Source: Streptomyces sp. TG1A-8
GTDB taxonomy: Bacteria; Actinomycetota; Actinomycetes; Streptomycetales; Streptomycetaceae
Direction: 5' to 3'
NCBI RefSeq assembly: GCF_030499535.1
Contig: NZ_JASTLB010000001.1
Location: 7,006,001-7,070,000, forward strand
DNA: 64,000 bases
The notes beneath the pieces are model-generated. The model saw only the letters and a program-made list of their open reading frames with translations. It was not told the origin of the DNA and ran no database searches. The position numbers and the translations under genes are program-made. Every line of letters begins with the position of its first letter. The first letter of the stretch is position 1. Positions 42,271 through 51,133 of the stretch are shown here, piece after piece.

Positions 42271-43628
42271 TGCGCCTGCCTCGCCTTCCGCCAGGACGCC
42301 TGGACCGCCTTCAGGAACTCCGCGCTGTCGGTGCGGCCGGCCATGACCTCCTGCAGCTTGCCGCCCATGACGTTGAGCATGTCGGTGGCGGTCCAGTCGT
42401 AGTAGCCGACCTGGGTTCCGGCGGCGATCGTGTGCTTGAGCGCGTCGAGGGTCTGGCTCTGCAGGCTGTTGCCGCCCTTCACACCGTCGGTGACGACGGG
42501 CAGCCGGCCGGTGTCGAGGATCTTCTGGCCGGTCTGCGGGGTGTGCAGGGCGGCGAGGAAGGCGACCGCGGCGGGGGTGACCTTCGAGGAGGCGGAGATG
42601 TGCCAGGGCGAGGCGGTGGCGCCGGCGCCACCGGTGGTCAGGGCGCCGAAACCGAACTTCTCGGGGGCGAGCGTGGCACCGTTCCACGAGCCGCCGACGA
42701 AGAAGACGCCGGCGCCCTTGGCGAAGCGGGAGATGGCGTCCTCGTTGCTCAAGCCGTCGTAGCCGGAACCGAAGTACCCCTTCTTCGCCCAGTCGGCCAT
42801 CGTGTCGGCCGCCTTCGCGTTGCCCGGGGTGACGAAGGTGGTGCCCGCCTTGCCGCCGATCCAGTCCCGGATCGAGGCCGGCGACTGCTCGGTGACGGCG
42901 AGGTCGGAGAAGATGTGGGTGGCGGCGTACTGGTCGCTGTTGCCCAGCATGATCGGCTGTTTGCCGGCCTTCTTGACGAACGGCAGGTCCTTCTCCAGGT
43001 CGGCGAGGGACCGCGGCGGCCGCAGGCCGAGTTCCTTGAGTTGGGCCTTGTTGTAGTAGATGCCCTGGACCTCGCTGATGGGCGACATGCCGTAGAGGTT
43101 GCCGTTGCCGAAGGCGGTGCCCGAGCCGTTCCAGCGGGCGGGGGCCAGGGTGCTGGCACCGGTGCCCGTGATCCAGCCGTAGGCGGCCGCCACGTCGTCC
43201 AGCGGCCGGACCAGCTTGGCCTTGACCAGGGCTCCGTCGACCGCGTAGCCGATATTGCCCTCGAACAGGTCGGGCGGGTTGGTGCCGGAGGCGGCGTTGA
43301 CGACGGTGGCGACGAGGTCGTCGAAGCTCTTGTAGGTGATGTCGACCTTGACGTTCGGATACCGCTTCTCAAAGGCCGGCACCACGGACTTCATCAGCGG
43401 CTTCTCCGCCTGGTCCGCCCACATCCGCAGCGTGACCTCGCCGAGCCCGGCGACCTGCTCGGGCGTCACCGGATCGGTGACGGCCGGCTGGTTCGCCCCG
43501 GCGGGGCCCTTGTCCGCCCCGGGCGGGCTGCATCCGGCGCAGGCCAGCAGGGCCGCCAGCGCGGCGGCCGTGGCGGTGACGGGGACGAACCGGGGCGGGC
43601 CCGCCCCTTGACGACGTACGGATCTCAT
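42267..43628 (-). CDS. Sugar ABC transporter solute-binding lipoprotein
   Basis: A 453-residue extracellular binding protein. The signal peptide has basic residues (MRSVRRQG), a hydrophobic core (ATAAALAALLACAGC) and a lipobox Cys at 30 or 33. The mature part follows the family 1 pattern: VTLRMWADQAEKPLMKSVVPAFEKRYPNVKVDITYKSFDDLVATVVNAASGTNPPDLFEG, IYYNKAQLKELGLRPPRSLADLEKDL, and ISRFAKGAGVFFVGGSWNGATL. It captures an oligosaccharide or glycoside for the two permeases. A 178-base gap separates it from the HisD-family gene upstream; no promoter stands out there, so read-through is possible. Confidence 0.93.
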   Translation of the reverse strand: MRSVRRQGAGPPRFVPVTATAAALAALLACAGCSPPGADKGPAGANQPAVTDPVTPEQVAGLGEVTLRMWADQAEKPLMKSVVPAFEKRYPNVKVDITYKSFDDLVATVVNAASGTNPPDLFEGNIGYAVDGALVKAKLVRPLDDVAAAYGWITGTGASTLAPARWNGSGTAFGNGNLYGMSPISEVQGIYYNKAQLKELGLRPPRSLADLEKDLPFVKKAGKQPIMLGNSDQYAATHIFSDLAVTEQSPASIRDWIGGKAGTTFVTPGNAKAADTMADWAKKGYFGSGYDGLSNEDAISRFAKGAGVFFVGGSWNGATLAPEKFGFGALTTGGAGATASPWHISASSKVTPAAVAFLAALHTPQTGQKILDTGRLPVVTDGVKGGNSLQSQTLDALKHTIAAGTQVGYYDWTATDMLNVMGGKLQEVMAGRTDSAEFLKAVQASWRKARQAQ

Positions 43629-43806
43629 GGATGTACCGGTTCTCTGTACGGGATGTCTGGGTCGGGGGTGGGGGGTGTGAGCGGGCCGGACCGTCCGGGG
43701 GCGGCGAGGGTCCGCTGAGAGCGGGGTACGGCGTGTCGCCGGACGGGACGCGGCGGCGGGGATGCCCAGGGAGGGGAGGGATCCCGGCGCGGCGGAGCGG
43801 GCGGGG
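43629..43806. other. Gap between HisD and binding-protein genes
   Basis: These 178 bases are rich in G runs on the plus strand. No clear promoter, terminator or small gene is visible. Confidence 0.4.
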
Positions 43807-45126
43807 TCAGCCCGCGTAGGTCCGCAGCCGCAGGGCGGCCGTGGCCTCGTGGGCCGACATGCCTTCACTCGCGGAGATGACTTGCACGGCCTCGGCGAGG
43901 AGCGGGGTCGCCTCGCGGGTGACGCGCTGGTAGGTGAGCGGCTTGAGGTAGCGGGAGACGGACAGCCCGGCGCTGTGCTTGGCACCCCCCGCGGTCGGCA
44001 GGGTGTGGTTCGTGCCGGCCATGCCCTTGTCCGAGTAGGCCACCGTGCTCCAGTGACCGAGGAAGAGGGAGCCATAGTTGTGCAGCGCGTCGTGGTACCA
44101 GTCGTCCTCGGCCGTGTGCACCTCCAGGTGCTCGGGGGCGAGTTCGTCCATCACCGCCACGGCGTCCTCCCGGCTGCCGACCAGGATCACCGCCCCGTAG
44201 TCGCGCCAGGCGGGGCCGCAGATGTCCCGCGTCGACAAGGTCGTCAGCTGGCGTTCCACGGCCGCGATGACGTCTCGTCCCAGCCGTTCGGAGGTGGTGA
44301 CGAGGGCGGCCGGGGACGTCGGGCCGTGCTCGGCCTGACCGAGCAGGTCCGCCGCGACGGCCTCGGCGTCGGCTGTCCCGTCCGCGATGACGGCGACCTC
44401 GGAGGGGCCCGCGAGCAGGTCGATGGCGACCGTGCCGAACAGCTGACGCTTGGCCTCGGCCACGTAGGCGTTGCCCGCGCCGACGATCATGTCGACGGGC
44501 GGCCGGTCCAGCAGGCCGAACGCCATGGCGGCCAGGGCCTGCACACCTCCGAGGACGTAGAGGTGGTCGATTCCGGACAGGTGTGCGGCGTAGGTGACGG
44601 CGTCGTTGGCGCGGCCGTCCGGCTGTGGCGGGGTGCAGCCCACCACCGTCGGGACGCCCGCGACCTTGGCCACGCCCACCGTCATGAACGCGCTGGCGGT
44701 GAGCGGAAAGCGCCCGGCCGGCAGATAGGCGCCGACCGCGCCGACCGGTACGTACCGCTGTCCGACCCGCAGCCCGGGGGCTATCTCCTCCTCGAAGTCC
44801 GTCAGGTGCGCGCGCTGGAGCGCGGCGAAACTCCGGGTGCGCTCGGCACCGAGTTCGATCGCCTCCCGCAGGGCCTTGGGTAGCCGGTCGCCGCTGCCGG
44901 CCACCTCCGCCGCGCCGAGTTCGACCGGACCGTCGGACTGGCCGTCGAGGGAGCTCGCGTAGCGGCGGATCGCGTCCATGCCGTGGCACTCGATGTCCGA
45001 CAGCATGCGGCTGACGGTCTCGATCACCTCGGGGTCGCGCTGGGCCGGGGGAGCGTCCACCTCGGCAGCCTTGAGCAGGGTGAAACGGTCGGCGAAGGCG
45101 GTGGTGAAGCGGTGGCTCAATTTCAT
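43807..45126 (-). CDS. Histidinol dehydrogenase family protein, catabolic type
   Basis: A 439-residue HisD-fold dehydrogenase. Zinc and catalytic residues are kept: LLGQAEHGPTSPAAL (Gln/His ligands), LAPEHLEVH (Glu-His pair), SDKGMAGTNHTLPT, and SEGMSAHEATAALRL (C-terminal His). YVPVGAVGAYLPAGRFPLTASAFMTVGVAKVAGVP and VDMIVGAGNAYVAEAKRQLFG mark the cofactor site. Its place in a sugar-uptake operon, away from any his genes, and the AGLSVSRYLKPLTYQRVT segment argue for a non-biosynthetic relative such as HpsN (sulfopropanediol dehydrogenase). It would oxidise a primary alcohol to an acid with two NAD. First gene of the operon, divergent from LysR. Confidence 0.85.
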   Translation of the reverse strand: MKLSHRFTTAFADRFTLLKAAEVDAPPAQRDPEVIETVSRMLSDIECHGMDAIRRYASSLDGQSDGPVELGAAEVAGSGDRLPKALREAIELGAERTRSFAALQRAHLTDFEEEIAPGLRVGQRYVPVGAVGAYLPAGRFPLTASAFMTVGVAKVAGVPTVVGCTPPQPDGRANDAVTYAAHLSGIDHLYVLGGVQALAAMAFGLLDRPPVDMIVGAGNAYVAEAKRQLFGTVAIDLLAGPSEVAVIADGTADAEAVAADLLGQAEHGPTSPAALVTTSERLGRDVIAAVERQLTTLSTRDICGPAWRDYGAVILVGSREDAVAVMDELAPEHLEVHTAEDDWYHDALHNYGSLFLGHWSTVAYSDKGMAGTNHTLPTAGGAKHSAGLSVSRYLKPLTYQRVTREATPLLAEAVQVISASEGMSAHEATAALRLRTYAG

Positions 45127-45155
45127 ACAGCCGAGCCTGAAGCAGCACCTTCTCT

Positions 45156-45176
45156 AGGACAACCCCGAATTGTCCT
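45156..45176. promoter_or_regulatory. Inverted repeat AGGACAA-N7-TTGTCCT
   Basis: A perfect 7-base inverted repeat lies between the divergent HisD-family and LysR genes, 30 bases from the former start codon. Its size and spacing suit a LysR-type regulatory site. Confidence 0.55.
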
Positions 45177-45185
45177 CGATCCCTC

Positions 45186-45200
45186 ATAGGGTCGCCCTAT
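45186..45200. promoter_or_regulatory. Inverted repeat ATAGGG-TCG-CCCTAT
   Basis: A perfect 6-base inverted repeat with 3-base spacer lies 15 bases before the LysR start. With the repeat at 45156 it probably makes up the recognition and activation sites used by LysR for the divergent promoters. Confidence 0.55.
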
Positions 45201-45215
45201 GGGAGGATGTCCGGC

Positions 45216-46133
45216 ATGCCTGCTTCCCCCACCGCTGTGATCACCCTCAACCAGTTGCGCGCCTTCCTCGCCTCTGCCCGGCTGGGCACGTTCTCCGCCG
45301 CGGCGACCGAGCTGCGGACCACCCAGCCCTCGGTCTCGGAGCTGATCAAGCGCATGGAGGAGCACTACCGGGTGCCCCTGTTCACCCGCGGTCCGCGCCG
45401 GCTGGTCCTGACCACCGCCGGTGAGGAACTCCTGCCCTACGCCCAGCAGGCGATCGAAGCGGCCGACGGCGCCGACCGCGCCCTGCGCTCACTGACCTCT
45501 CTCGACGGCGGTGTCGCCACCTTCGGACTGCTGCGCAACGCCGACTACTACTTCCTGTCCGAACTGCTGGACACCTTCCACGCCCGTCACCCCAAGGTGC
45601 GGCTGCGGATCGTCGGCCTGAACTCCGTGGAGGTCGCGGAAGCCGTCAGCGCCGGCGACCTGGAAGCCGGGCTCGTGGTGCTGCCTATCGACGCCGAGGG
45701 CCTCGACGTGACCCCCCTCATGCGGGACGAGGTCGTCTACACCTCCGCCGACCCCGGACGCACCGCACGGCCCGTCACCATGACCGATCTCGCGGCGGCC
45801 AACCTCATCCTTTACGACGCCCACTACGGCTGGCGGGACCCCACCCGCCGCCAACTCGCCGAACGTGCCCAGGTGGAGGGCGTCACCCTCTCCGCGGCCA
45901 TCGAGGTCGAGCACGTCGAATCGGCGCTGCACATCGTGGCCCGGGGGGCTGGCGACACGATCGTCTCCCGCGCGGTCGCCCGCAGCCGCGCCTTCCCCGA
46001 CACTCTCCATACCGTCGGCTTCGCCGAGCCCCTCTACGACACGATCGCGGTGGTCCGCAGACAGGGCTCGGTGCTGTCACCGGCGACGCGAGAGATCACC
46101 CGCCTGGTCCGGCGGATGCTGCTGGCGCACTGA
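45216..46133 (+). CDS. LysR family transcriptional regulator of the HisD-ABC operon
   Basis: A 305-residue LysR regulator: ITLNQLRAFLASARLGTFSAAATELRTTQPSVSELIKRMEEHYRVPLFTRGPRRLVLTTAGEELLPYAQQAI is the winged helix and linker helix, followed by a periplasmic-binding-like effector domain to RMLLAH. GGGAGG lies 10 bases before ATG 45216; ATG 45207 sits too close to it. It diverges from the HisD-family gene with two inverted repeats between, so it most likely activates that operon in response to a substrate or intermediate. Confidence 0.92.
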   Translation: MPASPTAVITLNQLRAFLASARLGTFSAAATELRTTQPSVSELIKRMEEHYRVPLFTRGPRRLVLTTAGEELLPYAQQAIEAADGADRALRSLTSLDGGVATFGLLRNADYYFLSELLDTFHARHPKVRLRIVGLNSVEVAEAVSAGDLEAGLVVLPIDAEGLDVTPLMRDEVVYTSADPGRTARPVTMTDLAAANLILYDAHYGWRDPTRRQLAERAQVEGVTLSAAIEVEHVESALHIVARGAGDTIVSRAVARSRAFPDTLHTVGFAEPLYDTIAVVRRQGSVLSPATREITRLVRRMLLAH

Positions 46134-46231
46134 GCCCGGTGTCTCCGTCCGCTGTTGCGGGCGTCGCGTGCAGGTGGCCCACGACGTCGGCGTGCACGAT
46201 GCTCAGGCGTGGCGCGAGGTGCCCGTACAGG

Positions 46232-47079
46232 GGCACTGTCACGTTATTGAGTGGTTTTCTGGCAGCGCGTGAGGCATGGGGCGGGGCCGGGTTTCGAAGC
46301 GGTGTTCAGGTCCCGGCGGCGCTGGTGGCCTGGTCCCAGATTGCAAAGCGGATGGTCGTCTCGGCTCGGTAGCCGGGAGCGGTCATCAGGTGGCGGTGGG
46401 GCCGGAAGTGCGGTGAGATGCCGCTGAAGGCAGCCAGGAACCGTTGGGCCCCACCGGTACTGCGGAAGCCTTTCATCGCGCGTTCACGCTGCCTTGTCGG
46501 CTGATGACTGTTCTCTGCCCGGTTGTTCAGGCCCTTGTGCGAGGGGTGCTCAACGGAGGGCATGACCTCGCGGTGGGCCGCGCTGCAGGAGCGCAGCTTG
46601 TCGGTGACGGCCACCCTGGGCACCGTATGGGTCTTCTTCAGCAGCCTGCGGAAGAAGCGCCGGGCCGCAGCGGTGTCCCGTCGGCTCTGTACGAGGGTGT
46701 CCAAGACGGTGCCGTCGGCGTCCACGGCCCGCCACAGGTACTTCCGCTCTGCGTTGATCTTCATGAAGACCTCATCCAGGTGCCATTTGTCCCCGGGGCG
46801 GGCAGCCGGCGACGCAGGCCGTTGGCGTAGGTCTGCCCGAACTTGGCGCACCAGCGGCGGACCGTCTCATAGGAGACGAGCACGCCGCGCTCCAGCATCA
46901 GTTCCCCGACCCCGCGAAAGCTGAGCGGGAAGCGAAAGTACAGCCACACGCAGTGCGCGATCACCTCGACCGGGTATCGGGGCCCCTTGTACGACGGCGG
47001 CGCGCTGTCCACGGACGACCCCTCCCGGCATGACCAACCAGAAGATCATCTCACCCGGTCAGTCAACGTGACAGTGCCG
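46232..47079 (-). mobile_element. IS6-family element F, full length
   Basis: Ends GGCACTGTCACGTTATTGAG (46232) and GTCAACGTGACAGTGCC (to 47079). The transposase is nearly whole and less eroded than the other copies, with one frame change. Sequence differs clearly from D, E and G, so it belongs to a distinct sub-lineage. Its insertion or a following deletion cut the IS5 relic at 47080. Confidence 0.87.
46306..47012 (-). pseudogene. IS6-family transposase, single frameshift
   Basis: From GTG 47012 the frame reads MDSAPPSYKGPRYPVEVIAHCVWLYFRFPLSFRGVGELMLERGVLVSYETVRRWCAKFGQTYANGLRRR; one base missing near 46800 shifts to RPGDKWHLDEVFMKINAERKYLWRAVDADGTVLDTLVQSRRDTAAARRFFRRLLKK... NNRAENSHQPTRQRERAMKGF..GISPHFRP to a stop at 46306. 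Both halves hold the IS6 DDE landmarks (first Asp in HLDEVF, later Asp and Glu in VTDKLRS and NRAENSH). Confidence 0.8.
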
Positions 47080-47187
47080 TTCAGACGACTCCGCACCCGC
47101 TACGAGCGCCGCGCCGACCTCCACCAGGGTTTGCTCGGACTGGCCTGCAGCCTCATATGCCTCCGCCGCCTCCGAATCTCATTCTGA
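47080..47187 (+). mobile_element. IS5-family transposase tail
   Basis: FRRLRTRYERRADLHQGLLGLACSLICLRRLRISF, ending at a stop at 47185-47187, is the usual C-terminus of an IS5-family transposase. Everything upstream is replaced by element F. Confidence 0.7.
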
Positions 47188-47287
47188 AACGATCAGTAAC
47201 TGAGCGTTTGAGTTGGCCCCTTTGAGCGTCACAGTTGGCCGGCGGACGACGCGAGCCTCGGCACTCGCGGTGATCCCACGGTGTCGA

Positions 47288-47725
47288 TCACACGCGAGGC
47301 CGGTTCAACAGCCGGGAGAGCACGATGGCGCTCTCGGTCCGTTCGACAGGAGCGGTGGCGCGCACGCGTTGGATGGCCTGTTCCAGGTGGTGGATGTCTC
47401 TGGCGAGCATGTGGACGACTGCGTCGGCGGCGCCGGAGACGGTACAGGCTTCGACGACCTCGGGGATGTCCTTCAGGGCTTGGCAGAGTTCGGCGGGGGT
47501 GGGATTGCCGATGCAGTAGACCTCGACGAAAGCCTCGATATGCCAGGCCAACGCCTGAGGATCGATGAGAGCGGTGAAACCGCGGATCGCGCCGGTGGCC
47601 ACCAGGCGGTCGAGACGCCGCTTGGCGGCGGGTGCGGATAGCCCGGCCGCCTTGCCGATCTGGGCGTACGTGGCACGCGCGTTGTGCAGCACGCAGCGGA
47701 TGATCGCTTCATCGATGGCGTCCAT
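47288..47725 (-). CDS. Lrp/AsnC family transcriptional regulator
   Basis: A 145-residue regulator: MDAIDEAIIRCVLHNARATYAQIGKAAGLSAPAAKRRLDRLVATGAIRGFTALIDPQAL (helix-turn-helix) and HIEAFVEVYCIGNPTPAELCQALKDIPEVVEACTVSGAADAVVHMLARDIHHLEQAIQRVRATAPVERTESAIVLSRLL (RAM ligand domain). It senses an amino acid or similar molecule. It diverges from the M20 deacylase gene; the 168-base gap holds repeated TTGCAAGA / TTGCTTGCAT half-site-like words that could be its binding sites. Confidence 0.9.
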   Translation of the reverse strand: MDAIDEAIIRCVLHNARATYAQIGKAAGLSAPAAKRRLDRLVATGAIRGFTALIDPQALAWHIEAFVEVYCIGNPTPAELCQALKDIPEVVEACTVSGAADAVVHMLARDIHHLEQAIQRVRATAPVERTESAIVLSRLLNRPRV

Positions 47726-47893
47726 GACCTCACTCCAGACGTCAGAGCCTGCTACGCAGCGCAAGAAGTAGCCATGAACCCGCTGACATTGCAAGAAAGT
47801 GACAGTAACTAGCAGCAAATGGCGATTGCTTGCATTGTCTGCCGAACATAGTCTCCGGCTTGTCCTGATGTCACGTGCCGGGAGCAGTGTGAG
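47726..47893. promoter_or_regulatory. Lrp-M20 divergent control region
   Basis: AT-richer than its surroundings, with GCGCAAGAAG, TTGCAAGAAAGTGACAG and GATTGCTTGCATTG. The GCAAG/CTTGC words recur in both orientations, as expected for a multimeric Lrp site. Confidence 0.45.
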
Positions 47894-49168
47894 ATGACAG
47901 CAAGCCTGAGCGATGTGGAAGCCTCGGCACTGGCCGCGGTGGACGAGGCGGCCATCGCCCGGTTGCTGCTGGAACTTCTCGCTGTTCCGAGCGTGACGGG
48001 GAGCGCCGCGGAGTCCGAGCTTCAGCACGTCCTGGCCCGGCATCTGGAGCGGATGGACCTCGATGTCGACCTGTGGTCCATGAACCTGCCCGAGCTTCGT
48101 GCCCACCCCGATTTTCCCGGCAGCGAGGCCCCGCGCACGGAGGCGTGGGGCCTGGTGGGCGGCACGCGGCCCCACGGCGACGGGCCGACCCTGGTCCTCC
48201 AAGGGCACGGCGACGTCGTCCCTCCCGGGGACCTGGCGCAATGGGAGGGTGACCCTTTCCGCCCCCGGGTTACCGGGGACGTGGTGCACGCACGAGGAGC
48301 GTGCGACATGAAGGCGGGGATGGTGGCGATACTCGCCGCCCTGGCCGCGATACGGGAGACGGGCGCAAGGCTACGCGGCCAGGTGTCCGCGCACTTCGTA
48401 GTCAGCGAAGAGGACGGAGGACTCGGAGCGTTCGGCACCCTCCAACGCGGCCACACCGGTGACGCCTGCATCATCACCGAACCGACCAGCGGCACGCTCA
48501 TGACTGCGAACGCCGGCGCCCTGACCTTTCGCATCCAAGTAGCCGGCCGGGCCACCCACGGCAGCACCAGATACGTGGGAGTGAGCGCCATCGACGCATA
48601 CCTGCCCATCCACCGCGCGCTCGCCCATCTGGAAGTCCACCGCAACGCCGGCGCCGACCCGCTCATGTCCCAGTACCCCATCCCCTACCCGCTGTCCGTC
48701 GGCACCGTCCATTCCGGCGACTGGGCCAGCAGCGTGCCCGACCTGCTGGTGGCCGAAGGAAGACTGGGCGTCCGGCTGGGCGAGGACCCGGCCCAGGCAC
48801 GCACCGAACTGGAGGCGTGCGTGGCCGACGCCTGCGCGGCCGACCCCTGGCTGCGCTCCCACCCCGCCACGGTGACGTGGCCCGGCGGACAGTTCGCCAG
48901 CGGACGGCTGCCGGCCGGGCATCCGCTTGTGGCCCAGGTCGGCGACGCGCACGCCGACGTCACCAGCGGCCCGCGGCCTTCTGAACGAGGCGCCCCTTAC
49001 GGCAGTGACCTGCGACTGTACTCCGGGGCGGGCATCCCCACGCTGCAATACGGCCCCGGCGACGTACGCCTCGCACACGGTCCACAGGAACAGGTCCGCG
49101 TGAGCGAAGTCGTCACCGCCACCCAGGCACTGGTGCTCGCCACACTGCGCACGGTCGGCACCAAGTAG
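47894..49168 (+). CDS. M20 family deacylase (ArgE/DapE type)
   Basis: A 424-residue metallohydrolase: LVLQGHGDVVPPGDLAQWEGDPFRP (His and Asp ligands), ARGACDMKAGMVAILAALAAI (bridging Asp), HFVVSEEDGGLGAFGTL (Glu pair), ITEPTSGTLMTANAGALTFRIQVAGRATHGSTRYVGVSAIDAY (dimerisation domain with its catalytic His), and a C-terminal APYGSDLRLYSGAGIPTLQYGPGDVRLAHGPQEQV containing the last ligand His. It removes an acyl group from an amino acid or diamino compound. The divergent Lrp gene probably controls it. IS6 element G begins 9 bases after the stop. Confidence 0.92.
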   Translation: MTASLSDVEASALAAVDEAAIARLLLELLAVPSVTGSAAESELQHVLARHLERMDLDVDLWSMNLPELRAHPDFPGSEAPRTEAWGLVGGTRPHGDGPTLVLQGHGDVVPPGDLAQWEGDPFRPRVTGDVVHARGACDMKAGMVAILAALAAIRETGARLRGQVSAHFVVSEEDGGLGAFGTLQRGHTGDACIITEPTSGTLMTANAGALTFRIQVAGRATHGSTRYVGVSAIDAYLPIHRALAHLEVHRNAGADPLMSQYPIPYPLSVGTVHSGDWASSVPDLLVAEGRLGVRLGEDPAQARTELEACVADACAADPWLRSHPATVTWPGGQFASGRLPAGHPLVAQVGDAHADVTSGPRPSERGAPYGSDLRLYSGAGIPTLQYGPGDVRLAHGPQEQVRVSEVVTATQALVLATLRTVGTK

Positions 49169-49177
49169 TAACCGCCA

Positions 49178-50046
49178 GGGCGCTGTCACGTTGGCTGACC
49201 GGTGGGGTGATCTTCGGGTTGATCAGTCTGGGAAGGGTGGTCCGTGGGGGGGCGCGTCGTTGTCGTACCAGGGTCAGCGGTACCCGGTGGAGGTCGTCTC
49301 CCCCTGTGGGTGGCTGTACCACCGCTTCCCGCTGTCGTTGCGCGGGGTGGAGGAGCTGATGCCCGGGCGCGGGGTCGTCGTCTCCTGTGAAACGGTCCGC
49401 CGCCGGTGCGCGAAGTTCGGGCAGGCCTGCGCAGGCGCGCTGCGCCGCCGGCAGCCTCGGCCCGGGGACAAGTGGCACCTGGACGAAGTCTTCATCCAGG
49501 TCAACGGTGAGCAGAAGTACCGGTGGCGGGCCGTCGACCAAAACGGCAACGATCTTGGACATCCTCGTGCACAACCGCCGGGACAAGACCGCGGCCAGGC
49601 GGTTCTTCCGCCGCCCGCTGAAGAAGACCGGTGCGGTGCCGCGGGTTCTGGTCACCGGCAAGCTCCGCTCCTGCCGAGCGGCCCACCGCGAGGTCATGCC
49701 CTACCGTCGAGCACCGCTGTCACAAGGGCCCGAACAACACGGCGGACAACAGCCACCCGCCCACCAGGCAGCGTGAACGCGCGATGAAAGGCTTTCCGCT
49801 CCAGGGGCGCAGCCCAGCGGTTGCTGTCCGCGTTCAGCGGCATCCCGCCCCACTTCCGCCCCCGCCGACACCTGATGACCGCCACCACCCACCGCGCCGA
49901 GATGAGCACCCGCTTCACGATCTGGGACCAGATCACCGGCACCGCCGGCCTTGCCGCCACCGCCTGACCACAGGCCCGGCTCCCCAACCCACCACGCCCC
50001 CACGCACCGCCAGGCAGCCACACACCCAACAACGTGACAATGCCCC
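49178..50046 (+). mobile_element. IS6-family element G, full length, frameshifted transposase
   Basis: Ends GGGCGCTGTCACGTTGGCTGACC (49178) and CAACAACGTGACAATGCCC (to 50046). The plus-strand transposase starts near 49248 (MGGASLSYQGQRYPVEVVSPCGW), shifts by one extra base at about 49550 after VDQNGN, and shifts again after the CRAAHREVMPY codons. It is almost base-for-base element D in reverse orientation. No 8-base target duplication is visible. Confidence 0.87.
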
Positions 50047-50233
50047 CGGGCATGCAGGCATCCAGTCACAGAGGCCGGTGAACACAGGGCCGGTGCGGGT
50101 GCATCCCGGCGTATGGCGAAGCGCGCCCGGATGTGTGCGGCCAAATTCCGGTCAGCGGGCCGGCATGTGTCGGCGGTCTCTGAACCTGTACCCCTTTGGG
50201 GTTGATGACTTTTGACCCCATATGTGCAGTTGT

Positions 50234-50471
50234 TCACCCGGCTGCCGCACTCGATGTGCGGCCGATGTCGCGGTCTTTGAGCCGGTAGGAGTCTCCCTTC
50301 AAGGAGAGCACATCGGTGTGGTGAACGAGGCGGTCAATCATGGCGGCGACGGTGTCGTCACCGAAGACTTCGCCCCAGCGTCCGAAGGGCTTGTTGCTGG
50401 TGACGATCACGGACGCGCGTTCGTAGCGGCCGGAGATCAGCTGGAAGAACAGGTTCGCCGCTTTTGGCGAC
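50234..50471 (-). pseudogene. IS21-family helper ATPase (IstB-like), C-terminal fragment
   Basis: The minus strand reads SPKAANLFFQLISGRYERASVIVTSNKPFGRWGEVFGDDTVAAMIDRLVHHTDVLSLKGDSYRLKDRDIG, the AAA+ sensor region and end of IstB. Homology stops sharply at about 50471, where the recombinase fragment begins. The IstA gene and the ends of the element are absent. Confidence 0.85.
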
Positions 50472-50477
50472 AAGCGC

Positions 50478-50927
50478 GTGCACCCGCATGAAGCGGTGAT
50501 GGGCATGCTCGCTCTGCTGCATGTCGCCTCCAGCTCCGAGGTGCGGATGCTGAAGGTCGACGTCATCGACGAGCAGACCCATGTTGTCCGGCGAGGGAAG
50601 CGGCCCCATCCCGTCCCCCTGGACCCCGCTTCCTGGACGGTGCTGCAGCGGTGCCTGGCCCACCGTGAGGCATGGCGGACGGACAACCCGCACGTCATGG
50701 TCACCAAAGGAACAAAGGCCGGACGAAGCCCGGCCTCAACTGTCTATCTTTCCCACATCCTTGACGACTGCGACTTCCCGCCCCGCATGATCCGCAGCCC
50801 CCGTCTCGTCGACCTGGTGAACACCATGGACCCCAAGCTCGTCGCCGCGGCCTTCGGCATGGACCCGCAAGCCACCCTGATCTATCTCGCCGACCACGTC
50901 GACCCCGGGCGCCTGCCCGATTGCTGA
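50478..50927 (+). pseudogene. Tyrosine recombinase/integrase-like C-terminal fragment
   Basis: HPHEAVMGMLALLHVASSSEVRMLKVDVIDEQTHVVRRGKRPHPVPLDPASWTVLQRCLAHREAWRTDNPHVMVTKGTKAGRSPASTVYLSHILDDCDFPPRMIRSPRLVDLVNTMDPKLVAAAFGMDPQATLIYLADHVD is the C-terminal catalytic half common in Streptomyces recombinases. The first catalytic Arg lies in SSEVRML. The N-terminal half is lost at the IstB junction. The frame itself is open to its stop, but without the core-binding domain it should not act alone. Confidence 0.7.
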
Positions 50928-51133
50928 GCGTCGGCCGGCGTCAAAGAATCCGCTGGTCAGCGCTCTCGCCATCCCTCAGACTCGGATGGTGCGCGGAGCC
51001 CTCGGTGATCAGCGCAGGGAACCCATGACTGGAGGAGGGGAACGACGATGGCCCACCTACGACTCGCCTGGGTCCTGTCCGGACGTGGTTGGGCCGACTG
51101 CATCGTCAGCGACCACCAGGCGGAAGCCGAAAT

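Noticed and set aside
43629..43806. A separate promoter for the sugar-binding protein gene
   Set aside because: No -35/-10 pair or inverted repeat convincing enough could be found in the G-rich gap.
43865..45187. A 440-codon minus-strand frame overlapping the HisD-family gene
   Set aside because: Low-complexity Arg/Gly-rich product in another frame; the HisD frame is clearly the coding one.
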